Shown: positions 52,444 through 61,198, counted from the stretch's first letter. The stretch is DNA of 64,000 bases from Clostridium beijerinckii (GCF_036699995.1 NZ_CP144906.1:4096001-4160000), one strand, 5' to 3'. Numbers and translations are program-made. The notes: a model not told the origin generated them from the sequence alone.

Positions 52444-53229
52444 CTATTTTATATCACAAAACCAACTTCCTAACGTATCTTTTAATTCTAAACATTTGCT
52501 CATAGGCAAATTTTGAGTTTCAACCCAGATTCCATTTTCATTTGAATTAGCATAGATACGAATATCTTCAAAATATTCTTGCACATATTCCATGTCAACT
52601 CCAGCAAAACTTCCATCCCCTCTATATCCAATTGGAAGATAATTAGTTCTTACATATCCATTAGTTTTATTTAGTATTCCATCATTAAACTCATTCATAT
52701 CGCAATCAGTATCTATACCATTTACACATCCTGTTTCCGAATATTGGTGCCCCACTCTATTAGCAAAGAAATTAGAATTTAATTTCCATGGAGTATTATT
52801 ATAATTCGCCTCCCATAACGGATAGCCAGCAATTCTATCATCCAGGTTATCTGTAAAACTAGTATAAGTATAAATACCAATTTGCATCTTTGATATCTCT
52901 TTAAATTTAGCAATAAATCGTAATACAAAGTCCATTAATCCATCAAAATTACTTTCCACATCTAACATTGGAATTAGATCATTTGCTTTATCCTTTATAG
53001 CATTATAAAAACTATTAGCCTGAGTTTCTGGCTCACTAGTCCCAACTAAGAAATGATAAAATCCAGTTTTTAATCCTTCGCAATGTGCATTGGAATAATT
53101 AACCTCTAAACAGCGATCTTTGAATGTTGTACCTTCTGTAGCTTTAATGTAAACAGCTTCTATTCCTGAATATTTCACCTGTCCAAAATTTATGCTTCCA
53201 TTATGATTACTTACGTCTATACCTTTCAT
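52444..53229 (-). CDS. GH25 lysozyme (phage-type endolysin)
   Basis: 261 residues from the ATG at 53229 (AAAGGATGGTATAT upstream). The 81 codons upstream in frame cross a hairpin and are not coding. GH25 features: KGIDVSNHNGSINFGQVKYSG, VYIKATEGTTFKD, GFYHFLVG, IPMLDVES, IGIYTYTSF, PLWEANYN, HQYSETGCVNGIDTDCDMNEF. Asp and Glu in DVS and LDVE are the catalytic acids. A C-terminal segment of about 60 residues (IGYRGDGSFAGVDMEYVQEYF...) may bind the wall. No signal peptide, as in endolysins needing a holin; no holin gene was seen. Confidence 0.92.
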   Translation of the reverse strand: MKGIDVSNHNGSINFGQVKYSGIEAVYIKATEGTTFKDRCLEVNYSNAHCEGLKTGFYHFLVGTSEPETQANSFYNAIKDKANDLIPMLDVESNFDGLMDFVLRFIAKFKEISKMQIGIYTYTSFTDNLDDRIAGYPLWEANYNNTPWKLNSNFFANRVGHQYSETGCVNGIDTDCDMNEFNDGILNKTNGYVRTNYLPIGYRGDGSFAGVDMEYVQEYFEDIRIYANSNENGIWVETQNLPMSKCLELKDTLGSWFCDIK

Positions 53230-53680
53230 ATATACCATCCTTTCTACTACACTCCCTTTATTATTTATTTTTATATAATAAAAACACTTACTTTTTGATA
53301 TGCTCCCTTTATAATAGTCAGTTAAAATAATAAACTTGACAGTATGAAGGGAACATATCATTTCCGTAAGTGTTTTTAGTTCATCTATTATTATAGATGA
53401 TTTCAGTACTAATTTTTTATAGATATTATTTACGATTTCTAAAATTTTTCTATTACTTTTATTTTGCTCCAAGTGAATAATCTGTTAATTTGGAAATAAT
53501 ATCTTCAAAAACTCAAAGAGTCTACAATAAAATGCTGTAGACTTTTTGGGGTATTTTATATACATAAATATGGCTATTGATTATAATATTATTATATATG
53601 TTGCGATTCACAATGCACATTCCCTTTGAATTTTTCAATTTTACAACAAATATTTCCGAGGAAATATATTTCCAAAATCA
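53230..53680. other. non-coding region upstream of the lysozyme
   Basis: Holds a long imperfect stem at 53280-53378 (AAACACTTAC...GTAAGTGTTT with inner GATATG/CATATC and TCCCTT/AAGGGA), and at about 53590-53655 a degenerate MITE-type end (TATATATGTTGCGATTCACA). No ORF. Confidence 0.6.
53280..53378. repeat. long interrupted hairpin in lysozyme leader
   Basis: AAAAACACTTAC, GATATG, TCCCTT on the left pair with AAGGGA, CATATC, GTAAGTGTTTTT on the right, with small interior loops and a 35-base apical region. Confidence 0.7.
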
Positions 53681-54094
53681 TTATGATATATACTTTTCCA
53701 TCTTAGTGGCTGCCTGCTTTTCTAGCTGCTTGATCCTTTGATAAGATAGCTTTAATTTTTCCTGAACAACATAATATTTTCTATGTTCTATATGAACAAT
53801 TTTTATAATGTCACTTTCTTCTTCAGTCAATATAGTAAGCGCATTTTCTATCCTTTTTAATTCTCTTTTCTTATTTGATTGCTCCCTATATAAAGCTTCT
53901 TTTCTTTCCATTAACTTTTCTGCTTGCTGTTCCACACTTGAAGTAATCTTATAAGTTTTTCCTGTTCTTTCTCCCATCTCTATTCCACTTATCCCTATGA
54001 TTTCTTCCTCAAGCTCCTGAACTCTTATTTCTATATCTTGTATGTCTGCTAAAATTTCTCTATATCTTCTTACTTTATCTATTGTACTGTTCAT
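53681..54094 (-). CDS. phage late-gene transcriptional regulator (ArpU/DUF1492-like)
   Basis: 137 residues from the ATG at 54094 after AGGGGTGGTTAAT. N-terminal coiled coil (VRRYREILADIQDIEIRVQELEEEI). C-terminal sigma-region-4-like helix-turn-helix (LTILTEEESDIIKIVHIEHRKYYVVQEKLKLSYQRIKQLEKQAATKM). Proteins of this build activate late genes or control packaging in Firmicute phages. The lysozyme downstream would be the remaining target in this remnant. Confidence 0.8.
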   Translation of the reverse strand: MNSTIDKVRRYREILADIQDIEIRVQELEEEIIGISGIEMGERTGKTYKITSSVEQQAEKLMERKEALYREQSNKKRELKRIENALTILTEEESDIIKIVHIEHRKYYVVQEKLKLSYQRIKQLEKQAATKMEKYIS

Positions 54095-54175
54095 ATTAAC
54101 CACCCCTAGTTTCTAAATTTCTAAAAATAAACAAAATTCATTTTGTATATAATAGGTCTCCACATTGAAAATTTG

Positions 54176-54290
54176 ATATATATATGTTGCAATTCACATT
54201 TCACAATTCACAATTACAGCTAAAATTCTTTTAATATTTTTAGAATTATGCTGAAGAATTATTTTGGCAATATATATATCATAAACAGAG
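54176..54290 (+). repeat. MITE-like palindromic repeat, copy 3
   Basis: TATATATGTTGCAATTCACA then CAATTACAGCTAAAATTCTT, AATATTTTTAGAATTATGCT, ATTTTGGCAATATATATA: same as 18896-18986 with a short internal duplication (CACATTTCACAATTCAC). Confidence 0.8.
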
Positions 54291-54329
54291 AAATTTGGTA
54301 CATGTTTGTAACCTCAAAGTTCATACTAT

Positions 54330-54515
54330 TAAGTAGGCATTTTAAAATAAGCTGCTTAGATTCTTAATGAGAAGTTGTTCCACTTACTGCTTGTCACATT
54401 GAAAGTGGAACATGCAGTAATAAGTGCAACCTTCAATTTAGAACATTTCAGCGAAATTTTCATAGTCCTATAGAACAAATATGTATTCAATTTCTACTGA
54501 GATTTATATAAATTT
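54330..54515. repeat. B-type giant palindrome relative
   Basis: GTTGTTCCACTTACTGCTTG, TCACATTGAAAGTGGAACAT, GCAGTAATAAGTGCAACC form the head. Flanked by TTCTTAATGAG and CATTTCAGCGAAATTTTCAT. Same conserved head (GTTGT, CTTGTC, CATGC, GCAAC) as 26273-26552 with compensating stem changes. Confidence 0.72.
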
Positions 54516-54876
54516 GATTTTGAACATTATATTATTTCAACATGTATAGCTAGATGAATTTAGCTCAAAAGAAATGGGGAATGATGCCACAATTTTGGTT
54601 ATTAAAAACCATTACAATGATGCATTTATATGTTATGATTTAATTGTAATCATTCCCAATTCCTTGTTTGCAGAGTGATATATTCATATATATCACTCCT
54701 CCTTACTCATTAGCCTTCTTACTCACTAATCTTCCAAAGTTTCCTTATACCTCTCCGCAAAATAGATCTCAATTTAATCAATTTTTATATTTACACTATG
54801 ATTTATCATTTTCTACTGGTATGAAGTTTGCATCTAACCTAAACATTAATAAATAAAATCACCATGTAAGTCTCTT
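54516..54876. other. non-coding region
   Basis: AT-rich; GGGAATGATGCCACAATTTT...TGTAATCATTCCCAATTCC (about 54578-54664) is a partial long inverted repeat. A 62-codon frame on the plus strand lacks a binding site and is rejected. Confidence 0.4.
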
Positions 54877-55533
54877 TTATAGACTATTAAGTTCAGCTCT
54901 AAGCCACTTTAATTTATTCTTTATCAATTCTATTTCTATTCTTAAATTATCTATTCCATCTAAGCATGTAAAATAAGCATTTTCTGCTACATCTCTTTGA
55001 AGTCTTAATTCTGCAACCTCTTTATTTCCTTTGACTAATTCCATTATTAAGGTAGCTGGATATTTATCTTCCCTAAGTTTTAATATTTCTTCGGCTTGTT
55101 TTACTTTATATTCTTTCTCTGCTTGAGCCTTTTTAAGCCCCAAAGTTTTTAATTGTGTATTACTCCTGTTTAATGCTATGATGCATGTATTTAATCTTTG
55201 TATAATTCCTTTTGAATCCATATTATTTCTCCCCTCAACTTTATTAATTAAAACTTTATTCTTGATATTTTCATCATTTTTACTTGTTTCATTATTTTCA
55301 TAATTTAATGCATTAATTTCTTTTATTAGAGCAAAATCATTTTCGCACTCTAAATCTTTGTTTTCATCTTCATATCTACATTCATCTTTCAAAACCTCTC
55401 CCCCCATCAACTCAGCACTTTTCTTCTTTAAGATTTTATTTATCTTATCTCCAAATTCAGCATGTTTTTTAAAAATTATTTTTCCTGGCATATTGCTGCT
55501 TTTTAAGCATATGCACCAATGTATATTGGACAT
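54877..55533 (-). CDS. phage-associated coiled-coil protein, possible two starts
   Basis: 218 residues, ATG at 55533 after GAGGTGAGAAT. N-terminal 100 residues are variable and charged. From Met105 (55221) a second site GAGGGGAGAAATAAT precedes an in-frame ATG, and the following 114 residues form a compact helical protein (NTCIIALNRSNTQLKTLGLKKAQAEKEYKVKQAEEILKLREDKYPATLIMELVKGNKEVAELRLQRD). This C-terminal part resembles small phage proteins of unknown function found near replication genes. Both forms may be made. Lies five bases after dnaC. Confidence 0.65.
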   Translation of the reverse strand: MSNIHWCICLKSSNMPGKIIFKKHAEFGDKINKILKKKSAELMGGEVLKDECRYEDENKDLECENDFALIKEINALNYENNETSKNDENIKNKVLINKVEGRNNMDSKGIIQRLNTCIIALNRSNTQLKTLGLKKAQAEKEYKVKQAEEILKLREDKYPATLIMELVKGNKEVAELRLQRDVAENAYFTCLDGIDNLRIEIELIKNKLKWLRAELNSL

Positions 55534-55537
55534 ATTC

Positions 55538-56320
55538 TCACCTCAGTCTATAATTATTTTCTGTGCCTTGAATCTCAACTATAAAATCCTTGGTCATTTC
55601 ATATATTCTACTTCCTATTGCTTCATCAAAATTTAGCAGTCTTTCAACTGTGAACTCACTTGAAACAATAACTGGCAAGTGATTAAAATACCTATAATTT
55701 ATCAGTTCAAACATTATATTTACATCTGTTTCATTAACTTTTCCTTTATATAAATCATCAATTAATAGAATTTCAGAGGTTTGATATTTGCTTAAGGTCT
55801 TTTTATAATATTCTTTGTCTAGGATATTTTGTTTAAGACTTGTAATTACATCTCTGTAAGGCATGTAAACAACTTTTATATTATTTTTCAAAAAGTTATT
55901 TGCAAGAGCTAAGGCAATATGAGTCTTTCCGCTTCCTGGATTACCACAAAGTAGAATTGAATTTTTCCTATTTGATCTTATCTCATCAAAACTCATGTAA
56001 TACTCTGTTGCAATAAATTTCATTTTTTTAGAAGTTCTTGACCATTCTTCAAAATTGCTAAAGGTCTTTTCTAAATTTTCTGGGTTTATCCCACTATTCT
56101 TCCATAACCTTTTGACATTTTCAATCTCTAAGCACGAACATGGTGTCATCAGTGGCTGTGCATGAAACTGAGCTTTTATAATATAACCTGTATCTTTACA
56201 TTTTTCACATTTAAAATGGCCTGTCTCTTGCGCAGCCTGCACCTTCTTTTGGTTTCCGTTCTGGGATTTTGATATTGAATTTTCTCTCACCTGATTTAAT
56301 ATTCTTTGAAGTGCGTCCAT
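55538..56320 (-). CDS. phage DnaC-like helicase loader ATPase
   Basis: 260 residues, ATG at 56320 after GAAGGAGGAAAAG. Zinc motif CEKCKDTG...CSC (about 38-62), Walker A CGNPGSGKTH (about 124-133), Walker B ILLIDDLY, then sensor-like VIVSSEFTVERLL and GSRIYEMTKDFIVEIQG. DnaC/IstB-type AAA+ loader that delivers helicase to the phage origin. It overlaps the upstream replication gene by 110 bases, much more than usual. Confidence 0.92.
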   Translation of the reverse strand: MDALQRILNQVRENSISKSQNGNQKKVQAAQETGHFKCEKCKDTGYIIKAQFHAQPLMTPCSCLEIENVKRLWKNSGINPENLEKTFSNFEEWSRTSKKMKFIATEYYMSFDEIRSNRKNSILLCGNPGSGKTHIALALANNFLKNNIKVVYMPYRDVITSLKQNILDKEYYKKTLSKYQTSEILLIDDLYKGKVNETDVNIMFELINYRYFNHLPVIVSSEFTVERLLNFDEAIGSRIYEMTKDFIVEIQGTENNYRLR

Positions 56321-56999
56321 AAATATACTTTTCCTCCTTCAATGGATATAATCCCTGCCAACAATGCTCTATGCTGTTTTCTAAAATTTTAATTTGTATT
56401 TCTTCGTCTTGAGATAAATCTTTTAGTTTATTCAATAATATTTTTAATCCCTTATCTGTTATTGGCTTTTTAATTCTTTCTCTCATTTTTATAAATTCTA
56501 ATATACTTTCAATTAGCAGCTTATTTTCGGTAAATTCTTCTACAAACACATTATTCTTATGATTATTATAGTTTTTATTATTCTTGTTAGTTGTTAGCTC
56601 TTTGTCAGCTGTTTGTGAGATACTTGTTAATTCACTGTTAGAATGCCTGCTATTTTTCTCTTGCTTTCCTTGGTAAAGTTCCCAGTTTACTATCTTTATA
56701 AGTCTTCCAGTCGTTGTTACCTCTTGTGTTAAAAAATCATATCTTTCAAATTTTTTAAGGGCAGTTCTTACATTTTGAAGTGATATACCATCACCACTTT
56801 TCTTAACTATTCCCTCTAATGAAGTTACAAATTGACCTGCTTCTGCTTTAAACTTTGTTCCTTTCCATTCCCACTCTCTTTTTTCATGATTTGCCATACT
56901 TAGAATCGTAATCAATATAACCTTCTGCTCTAAAGTTGAATTTAACCAAATAGCCTTTTCAAATAAAACTCTATGAATCTTAAACCAGCCCTCGCTCAT
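56211..56999 (-). CDS. phage replication initiation protein (replisome organiser-like)
   Basis: 262 residues, ATG at 56999 after ATAGGAGTTGATAAG. N-terminal winged-helix domain (GWFKIHRVLFEKAIWLNSTLEQKVILITILSMANH, LQNVRTALKKFERYDFLTQEVTTTGRLIKIVNWELYQG), a Ser/Asn/Lys linker, and a helical C-terminal domain with IKKPITDKGLKILLNKLKDLS...HCWQGLYPLKEE. Architecture fits origin-binding replisome organisers that work with the next gene, the helicase loader. Its last 36 codons overlap dnaC. Confidence 0.82.
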   Translation of the reverse strand: MSEGWFKIHRVLFEKAIWLNSTLEQKVILITILSMANHEKREWEWKGTKFKAEAGQFVTSLEGIVKKSGDGISLQNVRTALKKFERYDFLTQEVTTTGRLIKIVNWELYQGKQEKNSRHSNSELTSISQTADKELTTNKNNKNYNNHKNNVFVEEFTENKLLIESILEFIKMRERIKKPITDKGLKILLNKLKDLSQDEEIQIKILENSIEHCWQGLYPLKEEKYIYGRTSKNIKSGERKFNIKIPERKPKEGAGCARDRPF

Positions 57000-57043
57000 C
57001 TTATCAACTCCTATACCATCTTATAGCTTTCGTATTTTATATA

Positions 57044-57292
57044 TCATCTTACATCTACTTCTCTTCCCTTATCACACATCCAAAAGGAATCATATTCATA
57101 TGTGGCACATTTTAAACCTTCTAACTCTTCGTTATCTTCCTCGTAATCAAAGCTCTTTAATTCAATAGAATCTGCTCTGCATACTCCATCTTTATAATTT
57201 TTACAGGTTCTCCAGTTACACTTAATTAACAATTTGAATTCCCCCTGACATAAAATATCTATCTCGATAACTTTTGTTTTTCGCCTCTTCAT
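57044..57292 (-). CDS. phage-associated Cys-containing hypothetical protein
   Basis: 82 residues. Basic start MKRRKTKVIEID, then CNWRTCKNYKDGVCRADSIELKSFD (three Cys spaced like a small zinc site, reminiscent of DUF1540-type fragments) and CATYEYDSFWMCDKG. Ribosome binding site weak. Between the Xre regulator and the replication gene on the same strand. Confidence 0.6.
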   Translation of the reverse strand: MKRRKTKVIEIDILCQGEFKLLIKCNWRTCKNYKDGVCRADSIELKSFDYEEDNEELEGLKCATYEYDSFWMCDKGREVDVR

Positions 57293-57327
57293 AATGCACT
57301 CATAAATTTTTATGCATCTTTTATTGT

Positions 57328-57534
57328 CTACCCTGTTATCTTTAAATCTCTAAATATGTCATCTGTTGAGCATTTATAAATATCTGCAAGTCTTTTTATC
57401 AGTGCTGGCGATGGTCTTGTCCATCCTTGCTCTAACTTATAAAATGTACTTTTACTTATTTTTAATGCTTCTATAACCTCCTCACTATCAAGACCAGAGT
57501 TTAATCTCCTTAATCTTATTGGTGTTAATTTCAT
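57328..57534 (-). CDS. phage-type Xre/HTH regulator
   Basis: 68 residues from the ATG at 57534 after GGGGGAGAAT. Whole chain is an Xre-type helix-turn-helix: IRLRRLNSGLDSEEVIEALKISKSTFYKLEQGWTRPSPALIKRLADIYKCSTDDIF. Cro-like size. The IS begins 23 bases upstream of its start, so its native promoter and any divergent repressor have been lost or displaced. Confidence 0.88.
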   Translation of the reverse strand: MKLTPIRLRRLNSGLDSEEVIEALKISKSTFYKLEQGWTRPSPALIKRLADIYKCSTDDIFRDLKITG

Positions 57535-57557
57535 ATATTCTCCCCCATTCAATCGAC

Positions 57558-59361
57558 GGTACTGTCAAAGTTTTTTATCTAACTAAGGCAGCAACCCTTT
57601 AATTTTTCTTATTTTTTATATAAATAACTTGCCACCCCCAAAAAGTTAAGATATTTTATACTTGCAAAACAAAAACACTGAACTAAAAAAGGAGGCAAGC
57701 TATTACCATGATTAATAAGTTTCTTCTTGAAACTGTAATTTATCTTATTGAAATTATAAAGTATCTCATGACTTTGCTGGTTGGCAAAAACTTGCTTAAA
57801 AGCATTTCGGACGAACCTGTTAAGAAAGAATACCGAAAGCTTCAAGTAGATGATCAACCAATCTTTGATGTTCCCGAAAAACTTAACTATAAGCTTCTAA
57901 TAGCTGAATATGAGTTTAAGCACGGCAAAGAATTTGCTCCTGTGAAACCTCGCAAAAACAAAGCGTTAGCTCCTAAGGATGTTATCTGTCCTAAGTGTGG
58001 TGCTCCACATACCTATCTTTACGATAATAACGGAGGCCGAGGACAATATCTTTGCAAAGTCTGTGATACCACATTCAATCCTAAAAATTACTATCAGAAA
58101 TCCATAGTGTTAAGATGTCCTCACTGCAGTAAAACACTTGAAAGAATCAAGGCGCGTAAGGATTTCTACGTTTATAAGTGTAAGAATGATAATTGCTCTT
58201 TTTACCAAAATAATCTTAAATCAATGACAAAATCTGAAAAACAAGATTTTAAGAAGAATCCTGGTAAGTTCAAAGTTAGATACATATTTAGAGATTTCAC
58301 TTTTGACTTTAAGCCACTTTCTAAAGAAAGTCCGGTAAAATCAAAGGTTTCTCTTCCAAACATTATGATTTCTTCTTACACCTTAGGACTCATTCTAACT
58401 TACTACGTTAACTACGGTTTATCTTCCAGAAAGACAGCTGCATTGCTTAAAGATATTCATGATATTAAAATATCTCATCAAGCAATTTTAAACTATGTTA
58501 ATGCCGTTTCAATTGTAGTTAAGCCATTTATAGATAACTACGATTATAAACTTTCTGACTCTTTCTGCGGCGATGAAACCTACATAAAAGTTAACGGTAA
58601 GTGGAACTATATTTTCTTCTTTTTTGATGCTGTTAAAAAGATTATTCTATCTTACAGAGTATCACCACATAGAGATACCGAAACGGCTGTAAAAGCCATC
58701 GATGATGTTCTAAGTAAGTTAAAAGAAATACCTGAAGATCTTAATCTTATAACTGATGGTAACCCTATATATCTTCTTGCACAGCACTTCTTTGCAAGCC
58801 ATAGTATAAAATTCGATGTTACTCAAGTTATAGGCTTAACCAATAAAGATGAAGTTTCAAAAGAATATAGGCCATTGAAGCAAATTATTGAACGTCTTAA
58901 CCGAACCTTTAAAGGCAATTATAGAGCTACTACTGGCTTCGGAAGTCCTAACGGGTCGGTTGCATTTGTAACTATGTTTGTGGCATACTTTAACTTTCTA
59001 AGACCACATTCTGCCCTTGAAGGCAAAACTCCTGTAATCCTTGAAGAGTTAGAGTCAATGTCCAACATGCCTACTAGATGGTGCAAATTTATTGAACTAT
59101 CTCAAGACTTTGTTCTAAATAACTGTACAATAACTGCCTAATGATCTAAAGCAGTTGGTGAAACGCACCCTTGACACGCCCACAAAGATAAATGGTAAAA
59201 TATCTCAATAGGCGGGTCTATTAGTCATGTTCAAAATTATCATTCACCCGTCCTTAACTGCCTAAGACCATTTATCTTTAGGTGTGTCAAGGGCAACTAG
59301 CAAACATAATTTAACATTAAATGGTAGTTGGATTGATTTTTCATATATTTTTTACACTACC
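57558..59361 (+). mobile_element. IS6/IS240-like insertion sequence, copy 2 (1804 bp)
   Basis: Same ends, length and orientation as the 32552 copy; every stretch compared is identical. Flanks are CAATCGAC on the left and TAAATTTA on the right: no target duplication. This indicates that one flank has been replaced by deletion or recombination after insertion. Confidence 0.92.
57708..59141 (+). CDS. IS6-like DDE transposase, second copy
   Basis: 477 residues, identical in sequence to the product of the gene at 32702: zinc ribbons CPKCGAPH and CPHCSKTL, catalytic GDETYIKV, ITDGNPIY, IIERLNRTFK. Intact, so both copies could supply transposase. The gene reads outward from the prophage remnant into the region before the rRNA operon. 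Confidence 0.92.
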   Translation: MINKFLLETVIYLIEIIKYLMTLLVGKNLLKSISDEPVKKEYRKLQVDDQPIFDVPEKLNYKLLIAEYEFKHGKEFAPVKPRKNKALAPKDVICPKCGAPHTYLYDNNGGRGQYLCKVCDTTFNPKNYYQKSIVLRCPHCSKTLERIKARKDFYVYKCKNDNCSFYQNNLKSMTKSEKQDFKKNPGKFKVRYIFRDFTFDFKPLSKESPVKSKVSLPNIMISSYTLGLILTYYVNYGLSSRKTAALLKDIHDIKISHQAILNYVNAVSIVVKPFIDNYDYKLSDSFCGDETYIKVNGKWNYIFFFFDAVKKIILSYRVSPHRDTETAVKAIDDVLSKLKEIPEDLNLITDGNPIYLLAQHFFASHSIKFDVTQVIGLTNKDEVSKEYRPLKQIIERLNRTFKGNYRATTGFGSPNGSVAFVTMFVAYFNFLRPHSALEGKTPVILEELESMSNMPTRWCKFIELSQDFVLNNCTITA

Positions 59362-60017
59362 TAAATTTATCTTTCGTAAATGTGCTTAATTAAGCTTATC
59401 AACACTCTTTTAGTCCTTCTTCCCTCCTCCTATAAATCAAAGTAACTTTTTATCTGTACTTCTAAGGAATTGTACTGATAAACAGATTTGATTAATTTTA
59501 TTATAATTCTATATAACAAAAAACTATTCAAACGAATAGTCATGGAATATTGCTTTATCTCGTTTCATTTAGTAAATAATATACATATTCCTATAAATTT
59601 ATCACCTATAGGGTTGCATACCATAATTTCTTATAGTTTTTCTTCATCTTTTAACATAATTATATCATAGTGCCATATGCCGTACAATTCATAACATACA
59701 AGGATTGTATTCCTTATATAGGTTTTATATGAATATTATTCATATAAATACATTACTATCAAAATAATTTCATAAACTTCAAAGTAGCTTGTTAATTTTT
59801 TTCATCAGAATACATTAAATTTTCTATGACTATTAAAATTTTTTCTATCATACTTTATTGATACTTTCACCCTCGTCACCACTCCCTAATATGTGAAAAA
59901 GAGAGTCACCTCATTTTATTGCAAAATAAAAACAGGTGATTTGATTAAAACCACCTGCTTTTATGTTAAATATCGGCAATAATAAGCCAATTATATTTAA
60001 TTTTAAATACTTTATTA
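59362..60017. other. non-coding region right of the IS
   Basis: AT-rich, no acceptable ORF. At 59927-59964 AAAACAGGTG...CACCTGCTTTT is a terminator-like stem. No integrase, tRNA or attachment site was recognised. Confidence 0.45.
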
Positions 60018-60090
60018 CTAATTTTTCCCCTTTGATATCATAGGAATCCAAATATCACTCTTATATTCTTGCAAAGAACTATCTTCTTAT
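60018..60090 (-). pseudogene. C-terminal fragment of a GyrI-like/effector-binding protein
   Basis: Minus frame reads EDSSLQEYKSDIWIPMISKG and stop, preceded by TAA. It resembles the end of the AraC/GyrI protein at 31348 ([12 protein letters not shown]). No more of the gene is left. Confidence 0.45.
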
Positions 60091-60137
60091 GTATACAATC
60101 GAGTTCCAGCATGTTAATATTGATTTTCGAAATACGT

Positions 60138-60380
60138 TTAATTTGTAACATTCATCTCTGTGAATGATTCTAAAACATAATTAGTATTATCTATAGTTGT
60201 GACAATTAACTTATCAGTTGAGCTTTTAACTTTAGCAACAGTACCTGTTAGTATAGATAAACAATCCTCCACTAAAATCGGAATATCATTCACTACTACC
60301 AACTCCATATTATCACACTTTTCCTTCATCCAATTATTTAAGATAGATTCTCCTTCAGATGAATTACAACCTGCCTCCAT
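60138..60380 (-). CDS. small hypothetical protein
   Basis: 80 residues from the ATG at 60380 after GAGAGGAGAATATTTA. Acidic N-terminus (MEAGCNSSEGESILNNWMKEKCD) and a beta-rich second half (MELVVVNDIPILVEDCLSILTGTVAKVKSSTDKLIVTTIDNTNYVLESFTEM), which looks like a compact Sm/SH3-type barrel. No family recognised. Transcribed alone. Confidence 0.6.
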   Translation of the reverse strand: MEAGCNSSEGESILNNWMKEKCDNMELVVVNDIPILVEDCLSILTGTVAKVKSSTDKLIVTTIDNTNYVLESFTEMNVTN

Positions 60381-60398
60381 TAAATATTCTCCTCTCAT

Positions 60399-61043
60399 AT
60401 CCTTTTAAATATATCTTATTTTTTGAATCTTCATTTAGTCTTTATTATTTAATTATCGTACAATAATATTATTGTTTTAATATTATTATCAGAATATTTT
60501 TGATAAATTTCAATAATAAAACTTTTACACCTAATTATTTGACACTATTTTAACATATTACTTCATATGTTACAAGAAAATTAAATTGATAATATATATT
60601 CTATATATGTAAATAAGTAACATAGAAAAACTCAACTTAATAAGATTATTTCTTATTAACGACTTTCTTCCCGCTTGTTCTAGATTATATACAACATAAA
60701 AACTAAATTAAAGCAATAAAAGCTAGGTTCATGCATTCTTTTATAACATATGAAATAAGCTTATCGTTTATTATTAAATTTATTTACTAATTGAAACTCA
60801 TATTTCTTTACTTTATAACCTGAGAAATGAACAAACAAGTATTAAGTTCAATATAGCTGCTTCAACTGCTGTATGTTTAATGAATAGTAGATAACTAACT
60901 CAATGCCATATTAAGTTAATAAAATGGTTGAACAATTATGGTTATTATTTAAGAGATTTCAAATTGTACATGAATCATAAATTTATTTGAAATCAATATA
61001 TAAAAACTTCCTTATTACCAATTTAATTAGTATATTTAATAAG
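60399..61043. other. non-coding region before the rRNA terminator
   Basis: AT-rich; promoter of the 60380 gene at its left edge. No ORF, tRNA or convincing hairpin seen. Confidence 0.45.
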
Positions 61044-61076
61044 ACAAAAAAAGATAGCTATTACAGCTATCTTTAA
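61044..61076 (-). terminator. intrinsic terminator of the rRNA operon
   Basis: On the minus strand AAAGATAGCT-gtaat-AGCTATCTTTTTTTG, just after 5S rRNA. Confidence 0.92.
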
Positions 61077-61081
61077 TACTT

Positions 61082-61198
61082 ACCTCGCAACGTCCTACTC
61101 TGCCACACAGTCTCCCATGCAGTACCATCGGCGCTATAGACCTTAACTTTCCTGTTCGGAATGGGAAGGAGTGTTACCTCTATGCCATCATCACGAGA
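61082..61198 (-). rRNA. rrf: 5S ribosomal RNA
   Basis: Minus strand reads GTGATGATGGCATAGAGG, CACTCCTTCCCATTCCGAAC, GATGGTACTGCATGGGAGAC and AGTAGGACGTTGCGAGG, the complete 5S sequence of about 117 bases. Last gene of the rRNA operon. Confidence 0.97.

Noticed and set aside
52444..53472. Long 342-codon form of the GH25 lysozyme
   Set aside because: The first 81 codons cross a long hairpin, lack phage-lysin similarity, and a good ribosome binding site precedes the ATG at 53229.
32552..59361. Compound transposon formed by the two IS copies
   Set aside because: Copy 1 has its own complete target duplication and the outer flanks (AAATATAA and TAAATTTA) do not match, so the pair did not move as one unit.
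59488..59670. 60-codon plus-strand ORF right of the IS
   Set aside because: No binding site and low-complexity Ile/Ser/Asn composition typical of AT-rich non-coding DNA.
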